Shown piece by piece: positions 22,937 through 31,259 of a DNA stretch of 34,222 nt (position 1 is its first letter; each line of letters opens with the position of its first letter). The translations under genes and the position numbers were made by a program. The notes under the pieces were generated by a model. It had not been told where the DNA came from. It saw only the letters and a list, made by a program, of their open reading frames with translations, and searched no databases. This DNA is from Ruminococcaceae bacterium OttesenSCG-928-A16 (GTDB lineage Bacteria; Bacillota; Clostridia; Oscillospirales; Ruminococcaceae). The stretch spans positions 1-34,222 of the forward strand of contig JAJDJP010000020.1 of the NCBI GenBank assembly GCA_030267215.1, written 5' to 3'.

Positions 22937-23953
22937 ATGAAGGGTGTTGTGATCCTCGGGCCTGGAGAAGTTGAAATTCAGGAAATGGAAAAACCACAGT
23001 TAACACCGGGCAATGCCATTTTAAGGCTGTTGTACGGTGGCATCTGTGGCTCGGACCTTGGCAGCTACAAAGGTACTTTTTTATACGCCAAGTATCCGCT
23101 TATTCCTGGGCACGAATTTTCGGCAGAGATTGTTGAAGTAGGCGAAAATGCCTATGGTTTAAAACCTGGCATGATTGTAACCGGGAATCCCTATTATAAT
23201 TGCGGGCATTGTTATTCTTGCAAACGGGGAATGGTAAATTGCTGCGACGCAAACGAAACACTGGGGTGCCAGCGTGATGGTGTTTTCAGAGAATATTTCT
23301 CGATGCCAGTGGAGCGCATTTACGATGGAAAAGGAATTTCTGCCAAAGAATTAGCAGTGGTAGAACCTTTTTGCATTGGGTACCATGCGGTTAAACGTAG
23401 CCGCATTTCGTCTAAAGATAAGGTTTTGGTGGTGGGGGCCGGCACCATTGGGCACCTAGCGGCGCTGGGGGCCAAGCTAATGGGGGCCGAAGTGTATATA
23501 TCCGATGTATCGCAAACCAAGTTGGATATGGCAAAAAACATTGGGGTTGCCGGCACCATTTTAAACACCGGCGATGAACATTTTAAAAACAAAACCGATG
23601 AAATTACCGGTGGCAATGGGTTCGATGTGTGTATCGAGGCGGTGGGGCTTCCGTCTACTTTTATGAACTGCATTGAAGCGGCAGCGTTTCGTGGGCGTGT
23701 GGTAATAGTGGGGGTAAGCAAACAATCGGCCGATTTTTTCCACACCATTATTCAAAAAAAGGAATTGGATATTTATGGCAGCCGCAACGCGTTGAAGGAG
23801 GATTTTTTAGAAACCATCGACCTTCTTCACCAAGGCAAGATAAATTTAAAGCATGTTGTTTCTAAAGAGTATAGCTTTTTAAATGCGGATAAAGCTTTTT
23901 ACGAGATGGCAACCAAAGGCGGCGAGCTGTTGAAACTGGCGCTTCGTTTTTAG
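22937..23953 (+). CDS. Zinc-dependent medium-chain alcohol/polyol dehydrogenase
   Basis: A 338-residue zinc-type MDR dehydrogenase. Catalytic zinc ligands are Cys37 (GGICGSD), His59-Glu60 (PGHEF) and a Glu in VVEPFCIGYH; structural zinc is bound by a Cys cluster at 89, 92, 95 and 103. The Rossmann motif is GAGTIG near 167. The GCQRDGVFREY stretch resembles RspB/L-galactonate or sorbitol-type dehydrogenases that oxidise a sugar acid or polyol with NAD(P), but the substrate is undetermined. A GGAGG site precedes the ATG. It lies 166 nt past livF, beyond a probable terminator, and 189 nt before a GntR/FCD regulator that may control it. Confidence 0.9.
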   Translation: MKGVVILGPGEVEIQEMEKPQLTPGNAILRLLYGGICGSDLGSYKGTFLYAKYPLIPGHEFSAEIVEVGENAYGLKPGMIVTGNPYYNCGHCYSCKRGMVNCCDANETLGCQRDGVFREYFSMPVERIYDGKGISAKELAVVEPFCIGYHAVKRSRISSKDKVLVVGAGTIGHLAALGAKLMGAEVYISDVSQTKLDMAKNIGVAGTILNTGDEHFKNKTDEITGGNGFDVCIEAVGLPSTFMNCIEAAAFRGRVVIVGVSKQSADFFHTIIQKKELDIYGSRNALKEDFLETIDLLHQGKINLKHVVSKEYSFLNADKAFYEMATKGGELLKLALRF

Positions 23954-24142
23954 CTGATTTTGCAATGAAAAAAGATAAGTACTGCCTGTTTGGGTATGCT
24001 TTGTGTTTGAGATAAATAGCATAATTGCCAAAATTTGCAAATAAAACGCAAAAAAATGCAAAATAAAAACATTTGTGCTATATGAAATCTCAATAAATCA
24101 TGTATAATAAACCTATAATAATATGGGCAAGGTGGTACAGTT

Positions 24143-24820
24143 ATGGCCGCGGTAAGTTTAAAAGACAAAGCATACAAGTATATTAAAGATAAGATTGTTT
24201 GCTGCGAGTATCTACCTGGGCAAGTTTTGGTAGAGGCCGAAATTATTGAGGCAGTGGGCGCCAGCCGCACCCCTATTAGAGAAGCGCTAAACAAGCTAGA
24301 GCAAGAACGCCTGGTGCGTATTATTGCTAAAAGAGGGGTATTTGTTTCGGATATTACGGTGGCTACCATAAGCGATGTTTATGATGTGCGCGAACTGGTA
24401 GAGCCCTATTTTGTTGAGAAAATTGGCCCGCATATTCCGATAGAACGAATTGACGAGCTGTGCAGTAGGGTAGAACAAGACGAAAAGAGCGAGATGGTAG
24501 ACCAGCAGTATCTTTTCGATAACGACTTTCATCAGATGTTCATCAGCTATTCTAGCAACACTTATTTAGAGATGATGATGGAACAGGTTTATGCCCAAAA
24601 TAATCGAATCAGAATTCTTTCGGGCTGGGCCAGCCAGCGCCGCTTAGATGAATCTCGCAAAGAGCATAAGGAAATATTAGACGCAATGAAAGAAAGAGAT
24701 TTTGGCAGCGCGGCTAACGCCATGCGCAACCATCTTCAAATTTCGCGCGAGGCAGCGCTAGAGGCCACAACGCATGCAAATACAGGCGGCTTTTTAATAC
24801 AAAACAATATTATTTTGTAA
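24143..24820 (+). CDS. GntR-family transcriptional regulator, FCD subfamily
   Basis: A 225-residue FadR-type regulator: winged helix at about residues 5-72 (VEAEIIEAVGASRTPIREAL is the helix-turn-helix) and an all-helical FCD ligand domain. Metal/ligand residues are seen in DNDFHQMF, KEHKEIL and RNHLQIS. FCD regulators commonly respond to organic or sugar acids and control nearby catabolic dehydrogenases, which fits the gene upstream (inference). A GGTGG site precedes the ATG, with TATAAT-like boxes at about 24101-24123. A terminator follows. Confidence 0.9.
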   Translation: MAAVSLKDKAYKYIKDKIVCCEYLPGQVLVEAEIIEAVGASRTPIREALNKLEQERLVRIIAKRGVFVSDITVATISDVYDVRELVEPYFVEKIGPHIPIERIDELCSRVEQDEKSEMVDQQYLFDNDFHQMFISYSSNTYLEMMMEQVYAQNNRIRILSGWASQRRLDESRKEHKEILDAMKERDFGSAANAMRNHLQISREAALEATTHANTGGFLIQNNIIL

Positions 24821-24830
24821 ATAGCAAAAG

Positions 24831-24867
24831 CAAAAATCCCTCCAGCCTTTAGCTGAAGGGATTTTTG
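24831..24867. terminator. Bidirectional terminator between the GntR gene and tRNA-Leu
   Basis: CAAAAATCCCT/AGGGATTTTTG with an inner CAGC/GCTG stem. A and T runs on both sides suit the convergent GntR and tRNA-Leu transcripts. Confidence 0.88.
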
Positions 24868-24869
24868 TT

Positions 24870-24888
24870 ACCCCCGTTCAACGGGGGT
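24870..24888 (-). terminator. GC hairpin past tRNA-Leu
   Basis: ACCCCCGTTCAACGGGGGT forms an 8-bp stem (ACCCCCGT... with a short loop) directly beyond the tRNA-Leu 3' end. It probably assists the neighbouring terminator or processing of the tRNA 3' end. Confidence 0.5.
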
Positions 24889-24896
24889 CATTCATC

Positions 24897-24980
24897 TGGT
24901 GCGGAGGATGGGACTTGAACCCACACGTCGTTGACACACGCACCTCAAACGTGCCTGTCTGCCGATTCCAGCACCTCCGC
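24897..24980 (-). tRNA. tRNA-Leu (GAG anticodon)
   Basis: An 84-nt class II tRNA on the minus strand: acceptor GCGGAGG/CCTCCGC, anticodon stem CACGT/GCGTG with loop TTGAGGT (anticodon GAG), a long variable arm, T loop TTCAAGT, discriminator A and encoded CCA. Confidence 0.96.
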
Positions 24981-25008
24981 CTATATACGGCACCCTGCCG
25001 CAAGCAAT

Positions 25009-25038
25009 ATAATAGCATATTGCGCTGGGGCTAGTCAA
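25009..25038 (-). promoter_or_regulatory. Promoter of tRNA-Leu
   Basis: On the minus strand TTGACT (25038-25033) and TATTAT (25014-25009) are 18 nt apart, matching the other tRNA promoter in the window. Confidence 0.75.
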
Positions 25039-25149
25039 TCTTTTTTAAGTGGTGCACAACGAGCTTAAAGCACCTATACAGCGGCTTAAAATATGGTATA
25101 CTTATTATTTGTAGGCAAATTGTTTCTACCATAGTAGGAGGTAATATCA

Positions 25150-26463
25150 ATGTGGTACCAAACCAGCACATTTTACCAAATATATCCGCTTGGGTTTTGT
25201 GGTGCACCGCCCCAAAATAACGGCCAGCAGCACCACAACATTACCAAAGCAACCAGCTGGATACCCCACCTGCAAAACCTTGGTGTAGGTGCGGTGTTGT
25301 TTAACCCCTTGTTAGAAAGCGATGCCCACGGGTACGATGCACGCGATTTTACCAAAATAGATGCCCGCCTTGGCACCAATGGAGATTTTGCCGAGGTTTG
25401 CCGCCAGCTGCATGCAGCTGGCCTGCGTGTGGTGCTAGATGGCGTATTTAACCATGTTGGGCGTGGTTTTTGGGCTTTTTTAGATGTGCAAAAGAACCGG
25501 CAAAACTCGGCGTATAAAGATTGGTTTTATATCGATTTTAACCGCGACAGCAATTATGGCGATGGCTTTTGGTACGAAGGCTGGGAAGGCCACTTTGAAC
25601 TGGTGAAGCTGAACCTGAACAACTACGAAGTGGTGGAACACCTGCTAAATTGCGTGGCCGGCTGGATAAAAGAGTTTGATATTGATGGGTTGCGCCTGGA
25701 CGTTGCCTATACCTTAAACGAAGGCTTTATGCGCCGCTTGCGCCATTTTACCGATGCCCAAAAGCCAGAGTTCTTTTTGATGGGTGAAATGCTGCATGGA
25801 GACTACAAAAACATTGCCCAGCAAGAAATGCTGCACTCTGCCACCAACTACGAATGTTATAAAGGGATGTACTCTAGCCTAAACACCCTTAATTTTTTTG
25901 AAATAGCCTATAGCCTAAACCGCCAGTTTGGCCCCGAAGATTGGACCCTGTATAAAGAAATTCCTCTGTTTAATTTTGTGGATAACCATGACGTTACCCG
26001 TGCTGCTTCGGTTTTGCAAAACCCGGCGCACCTGCCACTTTTGTATGGCTTGTTGTTTGGCATACCGGGCATTCCTTGCGTTTACTATGGCAGCGAGTGG
26101 GGGGCACAAGGCTTAAAACAGCAGGGGAGCGATGCCAGCCTGCGCCCCAGTTTTGAAGCACCGATAGAAAATGAACTGTTTGCCACCATTTGTAAAATGG
26201 TGCATATACGCAATGGCAGCGGTGCGCTAAACTATGGTAGCTACCAGCAAATATACCTAACCAACAAACAGTTTGTTTTTCAGCGCCAAAAAGATGGTGA
26301 ACGCATTTTACTTGCCTTTAATGCCGAAGAAACCGAGCATATAGCCCACTTTAATGCCCAGGCAGGTACGGCGGTAAACTTGCTTACCGGCGCTAAGGTA
26401 GATTTTGGCGGCGGCCTTGTTTTGCCGCCTTATTCAGTGCAGTTTTTGCAAATGGAACGGTAA
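25150..26463 (+). CDS. GH13 alpha-amylase-family glycosidase
   Basis: A 437-residue cytoplasmic glycoside hydrolase of family 13 (no signal peptide). The four conserved regions are DGVFNHVG (97-104), GLRLDVAY with the nucleophile Asp184, MGEM with the acid/base Glu213 and FVDNHD with Asp281. The catalytic barrel is followed by a short C-terminal beta domain. Probably a maltodextrin- or alpha-glucan-degrading enzyme (cyclomaltodextrinase or alpha-glucosidase type); it lacks the N-terminal domain of neopullulanases. AGGAGGT precedes the ATG. A single-gene unit ended by a strong terminator. Confidence 0.92.
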   Translation: MWYQTSTFYQIYPLGFCGAPPQNNGQQHHNITKATSWIPHLQNLGVGAVLFNPLLESDAHGYDARDFTKIDARLGTNGDFAEVCRQLHAAGLRVVLDGVFNHVGRGFWAFLDVQKNRQNSAYKDWFYIDFNRDSNYGDGFWYEGWEGHFELVKLNLNNYEVVEHLLNCVAGWIKEFDIDGLRLDVAYTLNEGFMRRLRHFTDAQKPEFFLMGEMLHGDYKNIAQQEMLHSATNYECYKGMYSSLNTLNFFEIAYSLNRQFGPEDWTLYKEIPLFNFVDNHDVTRAASVLQNPAHLPLLYGLLFGIPGIPCVYYGSEWGAQGLKQQGSDASLRPSFEAPIENELFATICKMVHIRNGSGALNYGSYQQIYLTNKQFVFQRQKDGERILLAFNAEETEHIAHFNAQAGTAVNLLTGAKVDFGGGLVLPPYSVQFLQMER

Positions 26464-26488
26464 AGGCAAAACACAGATGTAACGAAAC

Positions 26489-26544
26489 AAAAACTAACCC
26501 TCACAGCCTTGTTTTCCCAATAGGCCGTGGGGGTTAGTTTTTTT
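26489..26544. terminator. Bidirectional terminator between GH13 and Mrp genes
   Basis: AAAACTAACCC... pairs with GGGGTTAGTTTT through about 16 bp, including a G-U pair, with a loop near 26510-26522. T and A runs flank both sides of this convergent pair. Confidence 0.9.
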
Positions 26545-26562
26545 ACGCGCAATACCAGCGGT

Positions 26563-27405
26563 TTACTTTTCAAGCAGCTCTTCTACCACGTCGGTAGCAT
26601 GGTCCATCCAGTCGCCCTCAAAAAGTTCAATCACACCATGGTCGGCGGCATTTGCCAAAGCGGGGTCTATAGGTATTTGGGCCAGCAGCGGCACACCAAA
26701 CTCTCCCGCAATTTCTTTGGCGTGGCTTTTGCCAAAAGGTTCAATTCTTCGCTCGCAATCGGGGCATTGCAAATAGCTCATGTTTTCCACAAGGCCCAGC
26801 ACAGGTATATTCATTAACCCGGCCATATTTACAGCCTTTGATACAATCACGTTCACCAGCTCTTGCGGGCTGGTTACCACCACAATGCCATCTAACGGGA
26901 TACTTTGGAACACAGTAAGCGGCACATCACCGGTACCGGGCGGCATGTCAATCAGCAAAAAATCAAGGTCGTCCCAAACAACCTCGCTCCAAAATTGTTT
27001 TACGGTGCCACCAATTACCGGGCCACGCCAAACAACGGGGTCGGTTTCGTTTTCCAGCAGCAGGTTTACGCTCATTAGCTGTATGCCAGTTTTGGTAACG
27101 GCGGGCAGTATACCGTCGGCATTGGCCCGTGCTTTTTCTTTTATGCCAAATAGTTTAGGGATAGATGGGCCGGTGATATCGGCGTCTAAAATGCCAGCAC
27201 GCAGGCCACGGCGGTTAAGCAGCACAGCCAGCAGGGCGCTGGTAAGGCTTTTGCCAACGCCGCCTTTGCCGCTAACAACACCCACCACTTTTTTAATTTT
27301 GCTTTTTGGATGGGGGGCTTCATAAAAATCTGCCGGGGTGTTTTCGGTACGAGAATCGCACTCAACTTCACACCCTGCGCAACTTCCAGAACAATTTTCA
27401 CTCAT
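26563..27405 (-). CDS. Mrp/NBP35-family iron-sulfur carrier ATPase
   Basis: A 280-residue P-loop protein of the Mrp/NBP35/ApbC family, which assembles and delivers [4Fe-4S] clusters. The deviant Walker A GKGGVGKS is at 46-53, followed by a Walker B-like DFLLIDMPPGTGD and the cluster-bridging CPDC pair near residue 225. An N-terminal Cys cluster (Cys5, 9, 12, 16; CSGSCAGCEVEC) adds a possible ferredoxin-like site, as in eukaryotic Nbp35. The start at 27405 has an AAAGGAAA site; a longer frame from 27441 has none. It stands alone, divergent from the CmpB-like gene. Confidence 0.93.
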   Translation of the reverse strand: MSENCSGSCAGCEVECDSRTENTPADFYEAPHPKSKIKKVVGVVSGKGGVGKSLTSALLAVLLNRRGLRAGILDADITGPSIPKLFGIKEKARANADGILPAVTKTGIQLMSVNLLLENETDPVVWRGPVIGGTVKQFWSEVVWDDLDFLLIDMPPGTGDVPLTVFQSIPLDGIVVVTSPQELVNVIVSKAVNMAGLMNIPVLGLVENMSYLQCPDCERRIEPFGKSHAKEIAGEFGVPLLAQIPIDPALANAADHGVIELFEGDWMDHATDVVEELLEK

Positions 27406-27557
27406 TTTGAAGGATTTCCTTTCTATGCTTCGTTGTATCAATAAGCAGATATGTAGATAGAACTACTCTAGTATAGCAAATTAATAAATGCCGGTGTAGG
27501 TTTTGCTGTATTTTAAGCATATCTGGGATATTTGCTAAAAATGAACCACAATAATTA

Positions 27558-27586
27558 TTGAAAATGACAACAAAATAGCGTATAAT
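27558..27586 (+). promoter_or_regulatory. Promoter of the CmpB-like gene
   Basis: TTGAAA (27558-27563) and a perfect TATAAT (27581-27586) are exactly 17 nt apart. Transcription should start near 27592. Confidence 0.85.
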
Positions 27587-27591
27587 AACCA

Positions 27592-27610
27592 TGGCAACAT
27601 AGTGTTGCCA
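27592..27610 (+). promoter_or_regulatory. Perfect hairpin/palindrome at the predicted transcription start
   Basis: TGGCAACA TAG TGTTGCCA is an 8-bp perfect inverted repeat beginning at the expected +1, ending 20 nt before the start codon. It may be a 5'-end stabilising hairpin or an operator. Confidence 0.6.
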
Positions 27611-27629
27611 ACCAAAAAAGGAGAGTATC

Positions 27630-28250
27630 ATGTTTTTAGAGCTTTTAAAAACTGTGGCGGCCCATGTTGGTGTTGTGCCAAAGCCAGCTTATATTGTTAT
27701 AATGTTTTTTTGCTATAGCCTTATTGGCTACTGCCTAGAGTGTGTGGTGCTAACGGTTGATAATAGAAAATTAACCATAGACCGTGGTTTTGTTCGCCAC
27801 CTGCCATTTTGCATCATTTATGGGTTTGGCGGTATAATAGGCTTTGCCTTGCTGCGGCCCTTTGCCGGCAACTGGTTGCTGCTTTTTGTAACCGGGGCCT
27901 TGTGTGCCACCGCGTTCGAATACTTTACCGCCCAGCTTCAACTGCGTATTTTTGGTAGTTTTTGGTGGGATTACACTGAAAAGCCCTTTAACTATAAAGG
28001 TATTTTATGCCTGGAAAGCACCCTTGGCTGGGGTATTGTAGCCCTTATTATTGTAAATGTTTTGCACCGCAACCTGGCGGGTTTAGTGCAGCAGATACCA
28101 CTGCACATTGCCACCCCCGTGGCGTTTATATTGCTGGCTGCTTATGTGCTAGATTTTATTGTGAGCGCCCGGGTAGCCACCCAGCAAAAGCATGCACAGG
28201 CAGCGGCACCTTCTTTTGAAGAAAACACAGCATTGTGGGGGAAAGAGTAA
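27630..28250 (+). CDS. CmpB-like putative ABC transporter permease (PF06541)
   Basis: A 206-residue membrane protein with about five helices, of the family annotated as ABC_trans_CmpB. Conserved stretches are FCYSLIGYCLECVVLTVDNRK, GFVRHLPFCIIYGFGG and FWWDYTEKPFNYKGILCLEST. The family is common in clostridia, but no ATPase partner is near and transport has not been shown as far as I know. AAAGGAGAG precedes the ATG. The HD gene starts immediately after its stop codon. Confidence 0.88.
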   Translation: MFLELLKTVAAHVGVVPKPAYIVIMFFCYSLIGYCLECVVLTVDNRKLTIDRGFVRHLPFCIIYGFGGIIGFALLRPFAGNWLLLFVTGALCATAFEYFTAQLQLRIFGSFWWDYTEKPFNYKGILCLESTLGWGIVALIIVNVLHRNLAGLVQQIPLHIATPVAFILLAAYVLDFIVSARVATQQKHAQAAAPSFEENTALWGKE

Positions 28251-28760
28251 ATGGAAATAGCCCTGCGCAAATTTGCCGATGATGTACTTGTGCCAGACGA
28301 TGATGCCTATATTGCACAGGTGCAGGATATTTTAGAGAATGAAAGCTTTCAGTCGATGAAGGAGTTTATCCAGCACGGTACCACGTCTTGTTTGGCGCAT
28401 TGCATTGCGGTTTCGTACCACAGCTATGCAACCTGCAAAAAATATGGCTTACACAGCCGTGCCGCTGCACGCGCTGGCCTGCTGCACGATTTGTTTTTGT
28501 ACGATTGGCATACCCACAAAGCCAAAAAGGGCGATGGTATGCACGGGTTTACCCACCCACGCCGTGCGCTGCAAAACGCCCAAAAAGAATTTGATTTAAC
28601 CCTGCTGGAACAAGAAATTATTTTAAAACACATGTGGCCCTTAACCATATTGCCGCCCAAAAGCAAAGAAGCCTATGTGGTTTTGTACCACGACAAAATT
28701 TGCAGTTTAAAAGAAACTCTGGGCAGGCCGCATTTGTTTATAAAAGCACCTGCAAAATAG
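28251..28760 (+). CDS. HD-domain hydrolase of unknown substrate
   Basis: A 169-residue small HD-superfamily protein. Metal ligands are seen in HCIAVSYHS (His near 45-52), LLHDLFLYDWH (HD near 76-77), GFTHPRRA and LKHMWPL, with a late Asp in LYHDKICS. It begins at the base after the CmpB-like stop codon, so the two are made together. Function unknown; a phosphohydrolase is the family expectation. Confidence 0.87.
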   Translation: MEIALRKFADDVLVPDDDAYIAQVQDILENESFQSMKEFIQHGTTSCLAHCIAVSYHSYATCKKYGLHSRAAARAGLLHDLFLYDWHTHKAKKGDGMHGFTHPRRALQNAQKEFDLTLLEQEIILKHMWPLTILPPKSKEAYVVLYHDKICSLKETLGRPHLFIKAPAK

Positions 28761-28766
28761 CCTTTT

Positions 28767-28800
28767 ACCCTGCTTGCCAAAGCAGGGTTTTTTCTTTTTT
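28767..28800 (+). terminator. Intrinsic terminator after the HD gene
   Basis: ACCCTGCTT/AAGCAGGGT with a GCCA loop, followed by a long T-rich tail. Confidence 0.93.
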
Positions 28801-28816
28801 AATTAGCGTGTAAAGT

Positions 28817-28845
28817 TTGCGCTGGCGGGGGCTATGGTGTATAAT
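28817..28845 (+). promoter_or_regulatory. Promoter of the DUF951 gene
   Basis: TTGCGC (28817-28822) and TATAAT (28840-28845) are 17 nt apart. It directly follows the terminator of the HD gene and may drive the release factor block as well. Confidence 0.7.
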
Positions 28846-28893
28846 ATTTTAGAGTTTACCGGTAGTAAAAATACACAAAAACAGAGGAAACCA

Positions 28894-29085
28894 ATGGACG
28901 TACAAGTAGGCGACACAATTATAACCAAAAAGCAGCACCCTTGCGGTAGTAACCGCTTTTTTGTGCTGCGTGTGGGTATCGATTTTCGCATCCGCTGCGA
29001 AACCTGCGGCCGCGAAGTAATGTTGCCGCGCGTAAAAATAGAAAAAAACATAAAAAAGATTGTTCGGGAAAGTGAACCAGTATAG
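28894..29085 (+). CDS. DUF951 family protein
   Basis: A 63-residue protein matching DUF951: VGDTIITKKQHPCGSN, then FRIRCETCGREVMLPR, with three Cys (HPCG, CETC) that may bind zinc, and a basic C-terminus. It is widespread in Bacillota; function unknown, often encoded near translation or chromosome-partition genes. AGAGGAAA precedes the ATG. It lies upstream of prfA, with a weak hairpin (29075-29111) between them. Confidence 0.92.
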   Translation: MDVQVGDTIITKKQHPCGSNRFFVLRVGIDFRIRCETCGREVMLPRVKIEKNIKKIVRESEPV

Positions 29086-29111
29086 CTAGGCTAACGACGT
29101 GCTTGCTGGTT
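29075..29111 (+). terminator. Weak hairpin between DUF951 and prfA
   Basis: AACCAG/CTGGTT with an inner AGC/GCT pairing, followed by TTTATAAAAA. It starts inside the last DUF951 codons and could act as a partial terminator. Confidence 0.35.
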
Positions 29112-29156
29112 TTATAAAAATTATCACCCCGAATTTTAAATAAAGGAATGAACCTT

Positions 29157-30233
29157 ATGTTTAGTAAATTAGAGGCCGTGCGTGGCCGATATGATGAAAT
29201 TAACCGCCGCCTGCAAGAGCCCGGTGTTGCAAGCGACCCCGCTCAATATCGCACCTTAATGAAGGATTACAAACAGCTTACCCCGTTAATAGAAGCCTTT
29301 GATAGCTACACAGCCGCCCAAAAAGCCTACGATGAAGCCAAAAGCTTGCTGGATGAAGGCGGGCTGGATGCTGATTTGCGCGAACTTGCCAAAGAGGAAC
29401 TAGAGGAAAATAAAGAAAAGATAGACACTCTTTCGCAGGAGCTGCGGGTGCTTTTGCTGCCCAAAGATGAAAATGATGACCGCAACGTAATTATAGAAAT
29501 AAGGGGCGGCACCGGCGGCGAAGAAGCTGCCCTGTTTGCCCACAGCCTGTTTAGAATGTACAGCCTGTATGCCGAAAGCCACGGCTGGCGCATCGAAATT
29601 TTAAGCGTGAACGAAACCGAGCTAGGCGGCATGAAAGAAGTGGAATTTTCGGTAGAGGGTGAGGGAGCGTACAGCCGCTTAAAGTTTGAGGCCGGCACCC
29701 ACCGGGTGCAGCGTGTGCCTGAAACCGAAACCCAAGGGCGTGTACATACCTCGGCGGTTACGGTGGCGGTTATGGCCGAAGCGGACGAAGTAGATATAGA
29801 AATTAACCCGGCCGATTTGAAAATTGATACCTTCCGTTCTTCGGGCGCAGGCGGCCAGCATGTTAACAAAACCTCCAGCGCTATTCGCATTACCTACCTG
29901 CCCACCGGCATGGTGGTGGAATGCCAGGACGAACGCAGCCAGCTAAAAAATAAAGACAAAGCCATGAAGGTGCTGCGCAGCCGTTTGCTGGCCGAAAAGC
30001 AGGCCGCCCAAAAAAACGAAATTGATGCGGCTCGCCGCAGCCAAGTGGGTTCGGGAGATCGCTCCGAGCGTATCCGCACCTACAACTACCCCCAAAGCCG
30101 TGTTACCGATCATCGCATTAACCTAACCTTGTACCGGTTGGATAATATCCTCTCGGGCAGTTTGGATGAACTGATTGACCCGCTGATTGCTGCCGACCAA
30201 GCAGAAAAACTGCAAGCCTCGGCCGAAGCATGA
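29157..30233 (+). CDS. prfA: Peptide chain release factor 1
   Basis: A 358-residue class I release factor that terminates translation at UAA and UAG. The catalytic GGQ is at 232-234 (GAGGQHVNK) and the codon-recognition tripeptide is PET at 188-190 (PxT type, as in RF1). The N-terminal helical domain (1-100) contacts the methyltransferase and the ribosome. I chose ATG 29157: AAAGGA touches the upstream ATG at 29148 but is nine bases from this one. Its stop overlaps the Sua5-type gene (ATGA). No prmC methyltransferase gene is next to it. Confidence 0.97.
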   Translation: MFSKLEAVRGRYDEINRRLQEPGVASDPAQYRTLMKDYKQLTPLIEAFDSYTAAQKAYDEAKSLLDEGGLDADLRELAKEELEENKEKIDTLSQELRVLLLPKDENDDRNVIIEIRGGTGGEEAALFAHSLFRMYSLYAESHGWRIEILSVNETELGGMKEVEFSVEGEGAYSRLKFEAGTHRVQRVPETETQGRVHTSAVTVAVMAEADEVDIEINPADLKIDTFRSSGAGGQHVNKTSSAIRITYLPTGMVVECQDERSQLKNKDKAMKVLRSRLLAEKQAAQKNEIDAARRSQVGSGDRSERIRTYNYPQSRVTDHRINLTLYRLDNILSGSLDELIDPLIAADQAEKLQASAEA

Positions 30234-31255
30234 GCGGAATGGATACTGGCTTACTTGCGGTAAACCCAGGCAGTGTTGCCAAGGCGGCAGCTTTGCTAAG
30301 GCGGGGGCAGGTGGTTGCTATACCAACCGAAACCGTGTACGGCCTTGCAGCAAATGCACTGGACGAAAAAGCAGTTGAGCGCATTTTTACGGCCAAAGGC
30401 CGCCCGCAAGATAACCCCCTAATTGTGCATATTGATAGCATGGAAATGCTGCCCATGGCAGCGCGCAAAATACCCAAAGAAGCCCTGCTGCTGGCCAAGG
30501 CCTTTTGGCCCGGCCCGTTAACCATGGTGTTGCCACGCACCGCCCGGTTAGCGCCCTCGGTTAGCGCCGGGCTAGATACCGTGGGTATTCGCATGCCGGC
30601 GCACCCGGCGGCCCGTGCCGTTATTGCAGCAGCAGGGCTGCCTTTAGCGGCGCCCTCGGCCAATTTGTCGGGCAGCCCTAGCCCCACCACGGCGCAGCAT
30701 GTTTTGGCCGATATGAAGGGGCGTATTCCGCTTATTTTAGATGGCGGCAATAGCCCGGTAGGGGTGGAATCTACCGTTATAACCTTGGTGGGTACGCCCA
30801 CAGTGCTGCGCCCCGGCTTTGTTACCGCCAATGAAATTGCCGAAGTGCTGGGTGGCCCGGTGGCGGTGGCGGCAGCTGTAACGGCACCGCTGGCGGCAGG
30901 GCAGGCGCCAGCCAGCCCCGGCATGAAGTACAAACACTATGCCCCCAAAGCCGAAATTACCATTTTACAGGGGAACCTGGCACAATTTAGCCATTATGTA
31001 GCGGCAAAAGCCACCGGCGGCGTTTGGGCGCTTTGCTTTGAAGGCGAAGAAACCGAAATACCAGTGCCCTGCGTAACCTATGGCAAAAAAAATAACCCCG
31101 CCACCCAAGCCACCGCGCTGTTTAGCGCCCTGCGCACCTTAGACGAAAAAGGGGCCAAAACTGTGTTTGCCCGGGCACCGGGCACCAGTGGCGTGGGGTT
31201 TGCGGTATACAACCGGCTGCTGCGTGCGGCAGCCTTTAGGGTATTGGAGCTGTGA
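30230..31255 (+). CDS. ywlC: L-threonylcarbamoyladenylate synthase, Sua5/YwlC type
   Basis: A 341-residue enzyme making threonylcarbamoyl-AMP from threonine, bicarbonate and ATP, the first step of tRNA t6A37 synthesis. The N-terminal YrdC domain shows [30 protein letters not shown] and [13 protein letters not shown]; after about residue 200 comes the linker [14 protein letters not shown] and the extra C-terminal Sua5 domain. The start overlaps the prfA stop and has no own ribosome site, implying coupling. coaE follows closely. Confidence 0.95.
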   Translation: MSGMDTGLLAVNPGSVAKAAALLRRGQVVAIPTETVYGLAANALDEKAVERIFTAKGRPQDNPLIVHIDSMEMLPMAARKIPKEALLLAKAFWPGPLTMVLPRTARLAPSVSAGLDTVGIRMPAHPAARAVIAAAGLPLAAPSANLSGSPSPTTAQHVLADMKGRIPLILDGGNSPVGVESTVITLVGTPTVLRPGFVTANEIAEVLGGPVAVAAAVTAPLAAGQAPASPGMKYKHYAPKAEITILQGNLAQFSHYVAAKATGGVWALCFEGEETEIPVPCVTYGKKNNPATQATALFSALRTLDEKGAKTVFARAPGTSGVGFAVYNRLLRAAAFRVLEL

Positions 31256-31259
31256 TACT

